From: Planctomyces sp. SH-PL14
GTDB lineage: Bacteria > Planctomycetota > Planctomycetia > Planctomycetales > Planctomycetaceae
Assembly (NCBI RefSeq): GCF_001610835.1
Contig: NZ_CP011270.1
Location: 3,738,001-3,802,000, forward strand
Direction: 5' to 3'
DNA length: 64,000 nucleotides
The position numbers were made by a program, and so were the translations under genes. Every line of letters starts with the position of its first letter. Within the stretch, counting starts at the first letter, position 1. Shown here in pieces: positions 1-8,802 of this stretch. Under the pieces are notes generated by a model. It was not told the origin of the DNA and did not search any database. It worked only from the letters and a program-made list of their open reading frames with translations.

Positions 1-663
1 GAACGCGGCAAGCGAGCGGACTCGGGGTAGGGGTGAGGTTGGAAGGAAAGGTCGGATGTCGAGTGCCGGCAGCCAGTTGTGAAAACCGGGCTCCGGTGCT
101 TCGGGGGATTTGAGACTTGGAGGGACAGAATCTCTCCAGGGTCTGAAATGGACTTGGACTATACGACTGGGTGAAAAAGATGGTCAATACGGGTCCTCAG
201 GCAGACATCAGACGCGCAACCAATTTGAAAACAACAACTTACACCATGAAGCCGTGCTGACTGCCGGATGCCACCCTGGCAGCGGGGAGCAATCCGGTCG
301 CCTCGTCGCCGGATTTCCCCGAAGCTAAATGCTCATATGGGGTTGTCACCATCGGTCCCGCGATCGACGGTCACCGTCGCCAGAGCCGACGATGCTCCAC
401 AAACAAACGGTCCCCCTCGATGGGCAAGCGGGGTCAACAACGGGTCGTGGCGCCCCCAGGGCCAGAGCTGAGCGAGCAATGAAAGCGGCGCCCGGGGACT
501 GCTCGACGGCAGAATTGAGCGGCGGGCGAGCGAGATTCCAAAATGAGCCAGCCGATCGACGCGGCGGTTGATGGAATCGCGACGTCGATTCGATAAGATG
601 CCGAACCCGCCGCCCTGAACGGTGTCGATTTGTCGACACGCCCAGAAGTGGCGACTGCTTTCG
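1..663. other. Intergenic region before tRNA-Arg, no supported gene
   Basis: I see no convincing gene in this stretch. Open frames on both strands are short, overlap each other, resemble no family I know and in part run through the downstream tRNA. Around 225-250 there is a short AT-richer patch. No rRNA or repeat from elsewhere in the window was recognised here. It may hold the 3' end region of a gene lying outside the window. Confidence 0.5.
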
Positions 664-737
664 GTCCTCGTAGCTCAATTGGATAGAGCGTCGGCCTCCG
701 AAGCCGAAGGTTGGAGGTTCGAGCCCTCCCGAGGACG
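664..737 (+). tRNA. tRNA-Arg (anticodon CCG)
   Basis: The sequence folds as a cloverleaf. The acceptor arm GTCCTCG (664-670) pairs with CGAGGAC (730-736) and G737 is the discriminator base. The D arm contains AGCTCAATTGGATAGAGC. The anticodon loop CTCCGAA gives anticodon CCG, which reads CGG, a common Arg codon in this GC-rich DNA. The T arm is GGAGGTTCGAGCCCTCC. The CCA end is not encoded. A short CTTTT run follows at once and may help end transcription. Confidence 0.95.
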
Positions 738-811
738 CTTTTCGCTGGCAACGATTTACGTCGACACCAGCAAGCTTTCTTCCTGGCCCGTCCCAGAACT
801 TTGTCACAGAG

Positions 812-886
812 GCCCCCCGCCAGCGCCAGCTGACGGGGGCTGCAACGAACCTCTCGGCTCGTCACTGGTTTCCAGAACGAGAGGTT
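812..886. terminator. Two inverted repeats between tRNA-Arg and carbonic anhydrase
   Basis: CCCCCG (814-819) pairs with CGGGGG (834-839) around an inner CAGC/GCTG stem. A second perfect 9-bp repeat, AACCTCTCG (848-856) with CGAGAGGTT (878-886), encloses a small CTGG/CCAG hairpin. They lie downstream of both the tRNA (+) and the carbonic anhydrase (-), the position expected of a bidirectional terminator. Neither has a clear T-run, so this reading is tentative. Confidence 0.35.
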
Positions 887-997
887 TGAGATCTCAAAGT
901 TTGCTGGGCCGAAGAACGCCGCGAAGCGCCTGGAGCCTCCCCCCGTGTTCCGGCCGGCGTCGCGCAACGCTCCCGGCAGGCGCGTTCCAGCGCGTCA

Positions 998-1681
998 TCA
1001 AGCTCCATGCCCCGCGCACAGGGCTGGTGTGGCCAGCGGGGTCGCGGAGGCCGCCGGCTGGCAATGCTCCGTGATCGGCTGAAACTGGCCCGTCTTCGGA
1101 GCGAACGCGAACACCTCGCCCGTCTCGATCTTGTAAACCCAGCCGTGCAGCTTCAACGTCCCCTTCGCCAACAGGTCCGCGACCGCCGGATGCGTCCGCA
1201 GGTTCTCCAGCTGCACCAGAACATTCTCCTGCACCGCGGCATTGACCAGAGCCCCCTCTGACAGATGCTCGTATTTCTCCCGAATGATCCGCCGCGTCCC
1301 CTCCGCGTGCGAGAGCCAGGAACGGACCGCGGGCATCGCACCCAGCCGGTCGGAATGGAGCAGCCCTGTCACCGCGCCGCATCGCGTATGCCCGCAGACG
1401 ATGATGTCCCGGATCTTGAGCTCCGTGACGGCAAACTCGATCGTCGCCTCCTCCCCGCCGGGGTTGGGATGATGCGGCGGAATGATGTTCCCTGCATTCC
1501 GGATAACGAACAGGTCCCCCGGATCGGTCTGGGTGATCAGGTTCGGATTCACCCGGCTGTCCGAGCAGGTCACAAAGACCGCCAGCGGCCGCTGTCCGTC
1601 GGCCAGCTTCTCAAAACGCTCCCGCTGCGGCCGGAAGATCTTGGCCTGAAAGTGGTGGATTCCGTGCACGAGCTTCTGCAT
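998..1681 (-). CDS. Beta-class carbonic anhydrase
   Basis: This 227-residue enzyme interconverts CO2 and bicarbonate, probably in the cytoplasm, as no signal peptide is visible. The beta-class zinc ligands are present as Cys39 (in TCSDSR), His98 and Cys101 (in CGHTRCG). The Asp41-Arg43 dyad is intact. The stretch NLITQTDPGDLFVIRNAGNI resembles the plant/cyanobacterial type (IcfA/CcaA) more than E. coli Can. An open frame extends 20 codons further upstream, but ATG at 1681 starts the conserved MQKLVHG segment and has a GAGG-type ribosome site. The gene is transcribed away from the LysR gene, which leaves a 447-bp shared spacer with a LysR-type site. Family assignment is sure; its role in carbon fixation or pH balance is not known. 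Confidence 0.93.
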   Translation of the reverse strand: MQKLVHGIHHFQAKIFRPQRERFEKLADGQRPLAVFVTCSDSRVNPNLITQTDPGDLFVIRNAGNIIPPHHPNPGGEEATIEFAVTELKIRDIIVCGHTRCGAVTGLLHSDRLGAMPAVRSWLSHAEGTRRIIREKYEHLSEGALVNAAVQENVLVQLENLRTHPAVADLLAKGTLKLHGWVYKIETGEVFAFAPKTGQFQPITEHCQPAASATPLATPALCAGHGA

Positions 1682-2070
1682 GGTCGGACCTCGCGAGGTG
1701 AGCGGCTGAGTGGGAGTTGGAGGAAGGGGAGCGAGCGGCAAGAGCGGAGGGCAGCAGCGCGGCAGGATGCACGGAGCGGCTGTCGACGGGAGAACTCCGG
1801 CCTCATGGGCGGAGTCCGCCGGCCGTTAGCACAGGAACCGCTGGAAGAGGAGGACGACATCGCGACGCCGGACGGCGGCCTGTGAGACGGCTGTCCGTGA
1901 GGCGACCGCCTGGCCGGTGAAATCAGGCTCCAGCCCGGGCGTCACGCAAGAGCGGCGCGGGAACGGGAACGAACCCAACTCGTGAGAGCGAGACAACGGA
2001 TCGAGGCTCCTTTCTGGGAATCGTGGCGTTCTTCTCAATCATCGTGCTCGACAGGGTAGGCGCCGCAGTT
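1682..2070. other. Divergent spacer between carbonic anhydrase and LysR genes
   Basis: No gene is supported in this spacer. It must hold the promoter of the carbonic anhydrase, but I could not place -10 and -35 boxes with confidence. The LysR-type site and the hairpin at its right edge are listed separately. Confidence 0.5.
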
Positions 2071-2089
2071 CTATTTGTACAATTGATAG
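2071..2089. promoter_or_regulatory. Candidate LysR-type operator (T-N11-A)
   Basis: CTAT (2071-2074), eleven bases, then ATAG (2086-2089) form a dyad matching the T-N11-A rule for LysR-family sites. The core TTGTACAA is itself palindromic, and the site is markedly AT-rich against its surroundings. It lies 40 bp upstream of the LysR start codon, inside the divergent spacer. This fits autoregulation and control of the carbonic anhydrase. Binding is inferred. Confidence 0.5.
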
Positions 2090-2091
2090 TT

Positions 2092-2108
2092 CTCATCTGT
2101 CTGATGAG
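2092..2108. promoter_or_regulatory. Small inverted repeat beside the LysR-type site
   Basis: CTCATC (2092-2097), five bases, then GATGAG (2103-2108) make a perfect 6-bp dyad two bases from the T-N11-A site and 20 bp before the LysR start. It could be a second half-site for a regulator tetramer or a hairpin in the leader RNA. The sequence does not decide between these. Confidence 0.35.
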
Positions 2109-2128
2109 GTTTTTGAATAGGTCGAATC

Positions 2129-2986
2129 ATGTCGTTCTTTGTCGATACGTTGCAGCTCACCAGCTTTGTGGCGATTGCCGAAACCGGCACGTTCAGCCAG
2201 GCGGCGGCCAAGGTGAACCGGACGCAGTCCGCCTTGAGCCTGCAGATCAAGAAGCTGGAAACGCAGCTCGGCTGCGAGCTGTTTGACCGCACAGGTCGCC
2301 GGGTCTCGCTGACGCCGGAGGGAGAGATCTTCCTGGGCTATGCGCGGCGGATGATCCAGCTTCAGTGGGAGGCGTTCAGCCGTCTGCGGGAGCCGGACAT
2401 CGAGGGGGAGATCCGATTCGGCACGCCGGAGGACTTCGCGACGCACTACCTGCCGGACGTGCTCGCCCGTTTCCGGCAGCATCATCCGCGGGTGCAGTTG
2501 AAGGTGGCGTGCGACCTGACGCTCAACCTGATGGATGGTTTCCATCGGGGCGAGTACGACGTCATCCTGGCCAAACGCGATCCGCAGCGGGTCAAGGGGG
2601 GAACGAAGGTCTGGCGCGAGCCGCTGGTCTGGGCGGCGGCGGACGGTTATCAGCCGGAGGAGCGTCTCTCGCTGGTGCTGTCGCCTCAGCCCTGTATCTA
2701 TCGAGCCCGGGCGCTGGCGGCGCTCGACCGGGCGAAGCGGAGCTGGAACATCAGTTACACGAGCCCCAGTCTGGCGGGAACGCTGGCGGCGGTGAGGGCG
2801 GGGTTGGGGATCACGGTGCTGCCGGCGCACATGATTCCGCCCGGAATTCATCCGATCCGGAAGGAGACGAAGCTGCCGCATCTGGCGGATTCGGAGGTGG
2901 CGCTGATGAAGAAGGACCAGCTGTCGAGGATCGCGGAGATTTTCGCGGAGCACGTCGTGCGCAGCCTCGAGAGCATCAAGGGCTGA
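2129..2986 (+). CDS. LysR-family transcriptional regulator
   Basis: This 285-residue protein has the family's usual length. Residues 1-62 form the winged helix-turn-helix, with the typical segments TFSQAAAKVNRTQSALSLQI and LGCELFDRTGRRVSLTPEG. A linker helix and a two-lobed periplasmic-binding-like effector domain follow. It starts at ATG 2129 after an AGGTCG ribosome site. The gene is divergent from the carbonic anhydrase, with a T-N11-A dyad between them, so that enzyme gene and the regulator itself are the natural candidate targets. The ligand cannot be told from sequence. No clear terminator follows; the nearest hairpin, GGCGG-CGTT-CCGCC at 3058-3071, has no T-run. Confidence 0.92.
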   Translation: MSFFVDTLQLTSFVAIAETGTFSQAAAKVNRTQSALSLQIKKLETQLGCELFDRTGRRVSLTPEGEIFLGYARRMIQLQWEAFSRLREPDIEGEIRFGTPEDFATHYLPDVLARFRQHHPRVQLKVACDLTLNLMDGFHRGEYDVILAKRDPQRVKGGTKVWREPLVWAAADGYQPEERLSLVLSPQPCIYRARALAALDRAKRSWNISYTSPSLAGTLAAVRAGLGITVLPAHMIPPGIHPIRKETKLPHLADSEVALMKKDQLSRIAEIFAEHVVRSLESIKG

Positions 2987-3124
2987 CGAGCGTCGTTGCC
3001 GGAGCCGCGATCACAGGGGATCCGATGCCGCCTCACTGCTCGCGGACATTCTGACGCGGCGGCGTTCCGCCTCTGATTGCGATGAACCACAATACCCGCG
3101 GATCTCACACGGGATGGTTTGTCC

Positions 3125-4177
3125 ATGAAATCAGTTTCGGCCTTCGCCATCGCCCTGGCGGCATTTGGCATCGTGTTCGGCGCCACAAAGGGTTGGCAGG
3201 CCTACCGCGGATCGGCCGCTGCCGCGACTCCTCCCGGAATGGTTTGGATTCCCGGCGGCGAGTTCACGATGGGGACTGAGTCGGACCTCGGCTGGCCCGA
3301 TGAGAAGCCAGCGCACCGCGTCCGTGTCGGCGGGTTCTGGATGGACGTGGCCGAGGTGACGAACGGGGAGTTCGAGGCATTCGTCGCCGCGACCGGCTAT
3401 GTGACGACCGCCGAGAAAGCCCCCACGGCTGAGGAGATCCTGGCTCAGTCGCCGCCGGGGACACCCGCGCCGCCGCCGGAGACGCTGGTTGCGGGAGCCC
3501 TCGTCTTTACACCCCCCGAGGGGCCGGTACCGCTCGACAACGTCGCCGGGTGGTGGAGTTGGACGCCGGGGGCGAACTGGCGACACCCGGAAGGCCCCGG
3601 AAGCGATCTGACCGAGCGGGAGAACCACCCCGTGGTGCAGGTCTCGTGGGACGACGCCGAGGCATACGCCCGCTGGGCGGGAAAGCGGCTTCCGACCGAG
3701 GCGGAATGGGAGCGGGCCGCGCGGGGCGGGGTCGACCGGGCTCCTTATGTGTGGGGGACGGAGCCGCCGATGAGCGGGGCACCGCGGGCCAACATCTGGG
3801 AGGGAGAGTTTCCGTATCGCAACACGATGCAGGACGGCTACGTCCGCACGGCACCGGTCCGCTCCTTTGCCCCCAATCCCTACGGCCTCTACGACATGGC
3901 GGGGAACGTGTGGGAGTGGTGCGCCGACTGGTATGTTCGCGACGCCTACATGGAACATTCGCGCCGCGAAGTTACAATCGATCCCGTCGAGGCGACGGCC
4001 AGCCGCGATCCGCGTCATCCCTTCACGCCGCAGCGGTCCCAGCGCGGTGGATCCTTTCTCTGCAACGACAGCTACTGTTCCCGATATCGTCCCGGCGCGC
4101 GACACGGCTGCGCTCCGGATACGGGGATGTCGCATGTCGGGTTTCGCTGCGTCCGGCCTGATCCGTCCCATCCCTGA
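3125..4177 (+). CDS. Formylglycine-generating enzyme (SUMF1/FGE-type)
   Basis: This 350-residue protein has an N-terminal hydrophobic segment (about 4-20), suggesting export or membrane anchoring. The FGE-sulfatase domain runs from PGMVWIPGGEFTMG to GFRCVRP, with KRLPTEAEWERAARGG and YDMAGNVWEWCADW. The two catalytic cysteines of true FGEs are kept in GGSFLCNDSYCSRYR, as Cys313 and Cys318. This sets it apart from the many SUMF1-like proteins that lack them. ATG 3125 was chosen over a TTG two codons upstream. The sulfatase starts 60 bp downstream and carries the modifiable cysteine motif, so the likely role is to oxidise that cysteine to formylglycine. An FGE with a signal-like N-terminus would act during or after export. 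Confidence 0.9.
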   Translation: MKSVSAFAIALAAFGIVFGATKGWQAYRGSAAAATPPGMVWIPGGEFTMGTESDLGWPDEKPAHRVRVGGFWMDVAEVTNGEFEAFVAATGYVTTAEKAPTAEEILAQSPPGTPAPPPETLVAGALVFTPPEGPVPLDNVAGWWSWTPGANWRHPEGPGSDLTERENHPVVQVSWDDAEAYARWAGKRLPTEAEWERAARGGVDRAPYVWGTEPPMSGAPRANIWEGEFPYRNTMQDGYVRTAPVRSFAPNPYGLYDMAGNVWEWCADWYVRDAYMEHSRREVTIDPVEATASRDPRHPFTPQRSQRGGSFLCNDSYCSRYRPGARHGCAPDTGMSHVGFRCVRPDPSHP

Positions 4178-4237
4178 CTGATTCCGGCGCGATGTCGGTC
4201 GCACCGGTTCTCTTGTGTCGTCGAGGAGAGCTACACG

Positions 4238-6088
4238 ATGAAACGCATCCATTGGCCAACGCTCGTGCTGATGGCGTTCGGGGGGGCGCTCGGATACGCC
4301 GCCGCCCTGATGCCGTCGCCTGGCGAGAAGGCGGCACTGGCCGCACAGTTGGGGCCGGGCCGCGCCCGCCCCACGGCGGTCGAGCCGGAGACCGCTTCGA
4401 AGGGGTCGCTGGGGGACCGTCTGCTCCGGGCCGCGACGGCGGGGAGCGAAGGGGAGAGCGGAGGCGACGGCAGCGGGATCTGCTGCAGTTCGGGAACGGG
4501 CCGCTGCGAGGCAGTAGCGAACGACGTCGGGTTCGGCGCCACGCTGCTGGCTCAGGCGGACTCCAAAGCGGCAGCCGCCTCCGGGAAGAAGCCGAACATC
4601 CTCGTGATCTTCGGAGACGACGTCGGCCAGTCGAACCTCAGCGCCTACACGCACGGGCTGGTCGGTTACAAGACGCCGAACATCGACCGGATCGCGAAGG
4701 AAGGTCTGCTGTTCACCGATTACTACGCGGAGAACAGCTGCACCGCCGGCCGCTCGACGTTCATCACCGGACAGGCGTGCCTCCGGACGGGGCTGTCGAA
4801 GGTTGGGATTCCGGGCGCGACGGTCGGTCTCCAAAAAGGGGACATGACGATCGCCCAGGCGGTCAAGCCCCTCGGTTATGCGACGGGGCAGTTCGGCAAG
4901 AACCATCTCGGCGACCGGGACGAATACCTCCCGACGGCCCACGGCTTCGACGAGTTCTTCGGGAACCTTTACCACCTCAACGCGGAAGAGGAGCCGGAGC
5001 GACCGTATTTTCCGAAGCACGACAAGGCGTTCGTCAAAGCCTACTCGCCACGCGGCGTCATCAAGAGCTCGGCCGACGGCAAGATCGTCGACTCCGGTCC
5101 GCTGACCCGGAAGCGGATGGAGACGATCGACGACGAGACGACCGCCGCCTGCCAGGACTTCATCGACCGGCAGGTCAAGGCGGACAAACCGTTCTTCTGC
5201 TGGATGAATTTCACGCGGATGCACATCTTTACCCACGTGCGGGAGAGCATGCGGGGGCAGAGCGGCATGCCCGGCAACGAGTATGCCGACGGCATGATCG
5301 AGATGGACATGAACGTCGGGAAGCTGCTGAAGCAGCTCGACGATCTGAAGATCGCCGACAACACGATCGTGATCTTCACGACCGACAACGGCCCGAACGC
5401 CTTCACCTGGCCCGACGCGGCGACAACTCCGTTCCGATCCGAGAAAGACACGAACTGGGAAGGGGCGTTCCGCGTCCCGTGTCTGGCCCGCTGGCCGGGG
5501 AAGTTCCCTAAGGGAGAAGTGCTGAACGGCATCGTTTCGGGTCAGGATTGGTTCCCGACCCTTGTGGCCGCCGCCGGTGATGACGGCGTCAAGGACCGGC
5601 TCCTCAAGGGCTGGCAGCCGGAAGGGAACGAGACGAAGTTTCGGAACCACCTCGACGGTTTCAATCAGCTCGACTACCTGACCGGCAAGTCGAAGGACAG
5701 CGCCCGGAGTGAGTTCTTCTACTTCAACGACGACGGTGACCTCGTGGCTATGCGGTCGGGGGACTGGAAGATCGTCTTCGAGAAACAGGAGCAGCCCGGC
5801 CAGATGGATATCTGGGCGAATCCGTTCAAGAAACTGCGTGTCCCGAAGATGTTCAACCTGCGGATGGACCCGTATGAGCACGCCGAGATCTCCGGCAGCG
5901 GTTACGACCAGTGGCGGGTCGAGAACGCCTACGTGATCGCCTACGGTCAGATCAAGGCCGCCGCGTTCCTGGAGACGTTCGTCGAGTATCCACCGAGCCA
6001 GCGACCGGCGAGCTTCAGCATCGACCAGATCCGTCGGCGGGTCGACAAGAAGATCGACGAGTCGTTCAAGAAGCGCGGACTGGATTGA
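4238..6088 (+). CDS. Secreted S1-family sulfatase
   Basis: This 616-residue protein has an N-terminal membrane or signal segment (6-24). A low-complexity linker with the cysteine cluster ICCSSGTGRC (81-90) comes next. The alkaline-phosphatase-fold sulfatase domain begins at KKPNILVIFGDDVG, where Asp127 and Asp128 are metal ligands. The maturation motif is CTAGR (Cys168-Arg172), a C-x-A-x-R variant, and a later TTDNGPNAF segment supplies further metal ligands. A strong GAGGAG ribosome site precedes the ATG. The neighbouring FGE gene fits maturation of Cys168. The substrate is unknown; planctomycetes often use such enzymes on sulfated algal polysaccharides. A rho-independent terminator follows. 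Confidence 0.92.
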   Translation: MKRIHWPTLVLMAFGGALGYAAALMPSPGEKAALAAQLGPGRARPTAVEPETASKGSLGDRLLRAATAGSEGESGGDGSGICCSSGTGRCEAVANDVGFGATLLAQADSKAAAASGKKPNILVIFGDDVGQSNLSAYTHGLVGYKTPNIDRIAKEGLLFTDYYAENSCTAGRSTFITGQACLRTGLSKVGIPGATVGLQKGDMTIAQAVKPLGYATGQFGKNHLGDRDEYLPTAHGFDEFFGNLYHLNAEEEPERPYFPKHDKAFVKAYSPRGVIKSSADGKIVDSGPLTRKRMETIDDETTAACQDFIDRQVKADKPFFCWMNFTRMHIFTHVRESMRGQSGMPGNEYADGMIEMDMNVGKLLKQLDDLKIADNTIVIFTTDNGPNAFTWPDAATTPFRSEKDTNWEGAFRVPCLARWPGKFPKGEVLNGIVSGQDWFPTLVAAAGDDGVKDRLLKGWQPEGNETKFRNHLDGFNQLDYLTGKSKDSARSEFFYFNDDGDLVAMRSGDWKIVFEKQEQPGQMDIWANPFKKLRVPKMFNLRMDPYEHAEISGSGYDQWRVENAYVIAYGQIKAAAFLETFVEYPPSQRPASFSIDQIRRRVDKKIDESFKKRGLD

Positions 6089-6119
6089 CCCTCGCTTCTC
6101 CGGTGTATCGAGTTGAACC

Positions 6120-6153
6120 AGGCGTGCCGGTCCGTGACCGGCACGCCTTTCTT
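6120..6153 (+). terminator. Rho-independent terminator after the sulfatase
   Basis: A perfect 12-bp stem, GGCGTGCCGGTC (6121-6132) with GACCGGCACGCC (6136-6147), has a 3-base loop. An A-T pair (6120/6148) extends it to 13 bp, and TTTCTT follows. It lies 31 bp after the sulfatase stop and only about 13 bp before the next gene's start codon. Confidence 0.85.
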
Positions 6154-6165
6154 ATCGAGTCCCTG

Positions 6166-8673
6166 ATGCTTCGATCAGTCGAGACGCGGCGCGAGGCCGC
6201 GGCGGCGCTGCTGCTGGCGGCCTCGGGAGCCGCCGCGCTGATCGATCAGACATTGTGGGTGAAACAGCTCTCGCTGGTGGTCGGCGTCGACGTCTATGCG
6301 GTGGCGATCGCAGTCAGCGGGTTCTTTGCGGGACTGGCGATCGGAGGAGCGGCGCTGGGCCGGCTGGCGGACTCGGCGCGGAGCCCGCTGATGCTGTATG
6401 CCCTCCTCGAAGTCGGCATCGGAGTCCTGGGGGTTGGTACGACGAGAGTACTGGCCTCCGCCGCGCCGGTCTTCGTCGCATGCGAACATTCGTCCGGGTT
6501 CCTCGCCTGGGGGCTGCCGTTCGTTCTGGTTGGCGCTCCCGCGTGTCTCATGGGGGGAACGCTCCCCGTGCTGCTGAAGGCCCTGCGGATCACCGGCCCG
6601 GTCGGGACCGCGGGGGGCCGGCTCTATGCCGCCAACACCGCGGGGGCAATCGTCGGGACGCTCCTGACGGCGTTCGTTCTGGTTCCCCGGTTTGGCGTTC
6701 TGGGATCGTCCTTCGTTGCCGCCGGGTTCAATGGGCTGGCGGCCGTGGGAGCGATCGTCTGGGCCACGTGGGACCGCGGCGCGGCGGCCGTCGGTGACTC
6801 CGAACCCGGTCCGGAGTTCTCTCCGTCCCCGCGTCCGGCTGGCTACGGGCTGGCGATGGGGCTCTATGCCGTCGCAGGCGGGATCGCGCTCGGCTACGAG
6901 GTGGTCTGGTCGCAGGTCGTGGTCCAGTGGACGAGCACGCGGACCTTTGCCTTTGCCGTCGTCCTCGCGGTCTATCTGGCCGGGCTCGCGATCGGCAGCG
7001 CCCTCTTCGCCCGGTGGGCCGACCGGAACAAAGATCCGTGGGGGCGGTTCGGGCTTTTGATCGCGGCTGCCGGCGCGGCGGCGTTGCTGGAAGTGAAGCT
7101 GCTGGGGTCCTGGCTTGCCGAGGTTCAGCGGACCGTCGCGGGCTGGGCCTTTGCGGCGACGGGACAGGAGTCGGCCGCGATGGCGGCCCGCTTTCTGACC
7201 GCGGCGGGAGCGATCGTCCTCCTCCCGACGATCCTGCTGGGCGCGGCGTTCCCCGCGGCGCTGCGACTGCTGGGGGATGCGCCGCGGGCCGGCCACGATG
7301 CCGGGCGACTCCTCGCCTGCAACACGATCGGCGGGATCGTGGGGACGCTGACGACGGGGTTCGTCCTCGTTCCGGCGCTCGGGCTGGAGCGGACGATGGC
7401 GGCGCTGGCGGTCGGGGCGGTGATCGTGGGGAGCACGGCCGCCTTTCGCGGGACGTCTCTCACCAAAGGGGTGACGGCCGTCCTGGGGGGGATCGTGGTC
7501 ATCGCGGCGGCGGCGACCTCACCCGCGCACCTGGGATCGCTTCTGGCGGAGAGCCGCGGTGGAAAACTCCTCTTCCACGAAGCGGGGCCGGGAGGAACGG
7601 TCGCGGTTCTCCGGCAGGGAACCGGACAGAACACGTTCCGCCGGCTCTACATCCAGGGGGTCTCGAACTCCGGCGACTCGATGACGTCGCTGCGGTACAT
7701 GCGGCTCCAGGCCCTCCTGCCGCTCCTGATCCATCGGGGCGAGCCCCGTTCGGCTCTGGTCATCGGACTGGGGACCGGGATCACGACCGGGAGCCTCCTG
7801 GCCTATGACGGACTCGAGCGCCGGGTCTGCGCGGAACTGATGCCGGCGGTCGTCCGGGCGGCTCCGCTCTTCGAGGGGAATGCCGGCGTCGCCTCCGATC
7901 CGCGGGTCGAGATCCGCCTTCGCGACGGGCGGCGCGAGCTTCTTCGGAGCGACGACCGCTACGACCTCGTTACCCTCGAACCGCCTCCCCCGTCGGCGGC
8001 CGGAGTCGTGAACCTCTATTCGCGCGACTTCTACGAGCTCGCCGCGAGCCGGCTGGAAGAACGGGGCCTCGTCGCCCAGTGGCTCCCCTTGCCGACCCAG
8101 GGGGAGCCCGAGACGCGGTCGCTCATCCGCAGCTTTCTCGATGCCTTTCCGCATGCCTCGCTCTGGACCACCGAGATCCACGAGATGCTGCTCGTGGGCT
8201 CGCGTTCGCCAATGGAGCTGGATGCCGCCAGGATCACCGCCCGCTTCGAGCAGCCGGGGGTCTCCGCGGCGCTGCGGGAGGTGGGGATCGACTCACCCGC
8301 CGCGCTCCTGGCGACGTTTGTCTGCGACCGCGCCGGACTCGTGCAATATGCCGGCGACGCGCCGCCGGTGACCGACGACCGGCCCCGGATCGAATCCGGC
8401 CCGTGGGTCCTTCCGGGAGAGTTTGAGCGGACGCTCGTCCATCTCCTGGAACTCCAGAGCGAGCCGCCCCTGGCGGGGGGCTCTCCCGATTTTCCCGGGG
8501 CCGTTGCTCGCACGCGGCAGACGCTCCACGCCTTCTATGCCGCCGCGCTCTATGCCTACGAGCGGGACCGATCCAAGTGGAGCGAGACGCTCGACGGGGT
8601 TCTCCGGGCGGAGCCGCACAACCTGTACTACCACTGGATCGCCGGCCGCGAACCGGCGCGCGGGCCGCCGTAG
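6166..8673 (+). CDS. Polytopic membrane protein with spermidine-synthase-like domain
   Basis: This 835-residue protein starts with many hydrophobic segments (about residues 1-460, roughly a dozen), holding two similar halves with the motifs GFFAGLAIGGAALGRLAD and AGLAIGSALFARWADR. It ends in a Rossmann methyltransferase-like domain (about 465-700) with SAM-type loop VIGLGTGITTGSLL. Such fused spermidine-synthase-like proteins are common in planctomycetes. Where genuine spermidine synthases have an aspartate in the loop after the fourth strand, this protein reads YDLVTLEPPPPSAAG, so polyamine synthesis is doubtful. ATG 6166 starts just after the sulfatase terminator, so the promoter must overlap that hairpin or the true start is further in. 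The frame is open upstream to 5911, inside the sulfatase gene. Confidence 0.75.
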   Translation: MLRSVETRREAAAALLLAASGAAALIDQTLWVKQLSLVVGVDVYAVAIAVSGFFAGLAIGGAALGRLADSARSPLMLYALLEVGIGVLGVGTTRVLASAAPVFVACEHSSGFLAWGLPFVLVGAPACLMGGTLPVLLKALRITGPVGTAGGRLYAANTAGAIVGTLLTAFVLVPRFGVLGSSFVAAGFNGLAAVGAIVWATWDRGAAAVGDSEPGPEFSPSPRPAGYGLAMGLYAVAGGIALGYEVVWSQVVVQWTSTRTFAFAVVLAVYLAGLAIGSALFARWADRNKDPWGRFGLLIAAAGAAALLEVKLLGSWLAEVQRTVAGWAFAATGQESAAMAARFLTAAGAIVLLPTILLGAAFPAALRLLGDAPRAGHDAGRLLACNTIGGIVGTLTTGFVLVPALGLERTMAALAVGAVIVGSTAAFRGTSLTKGVTAVLGGIVVIAAAATSPAHLGSLLAESRGGKLLFHEAGPGGTVAVLRQGTGQNTFRRLYIQGVSNSGDSMTSLRYMRLQALLPLLIHRGEPRSALVIGLGTGITTGSLLAYDGLERRVCAELMPAVVRAAPLFEGNAGVASDPRVEIRLRDGRRELLRSDDRYDLVTLEPPPPSAAGVVNLYSRDFYELAASRLEERGLVAQWLPLPTQGEPETRSLIRSFLDAFPHASLWTTEIHEMLLVGSRSPMELDAARITARFEQPGVSAALREVGIDSPAALLATFVCDRAGLVQYAGDAPPVTDDRPRIESGPWVLPGEFERTLVHLLELQSEPPLAGGSPDFPGAVARTRQTLHAFYAAALYAYERDRSKWSETLDGVLRAEPHNLYYHWIAGREPARGPP

Positions 8674-8802
8674 AGGGCCGCCAGCCCTCGTTCCTGTCGC
8701 CGGGAGCGCGGCGGCGCGAGGCTTCGGTATCCTGTTCCCGGGGGACGCGCGGGCTCCCGCCGCCAGTCCCCGCTCCGAATTTCCAACTTCCCCAGAGTCG
8801 CC

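Noticed and set aside
434-967. A 177-codon minus-strand frame near the window start
   Set aside because: It runs straight through the tRNA-Arg gene and has no family resemblance.
3058-3071. Terminator after the LysR gene
   Set aside because: GGCGG-CGTT-CCGCC is only 5 bp and has no T-run; such hairpins are common in this base composition.
3131-5881. A 916-codon minus-strand frame across the FGE and sulfatase genes
   Set aside because: The plus-strand genes have full domain support and ribosome sites. The antisense product is low-complexity and crosses two genes.
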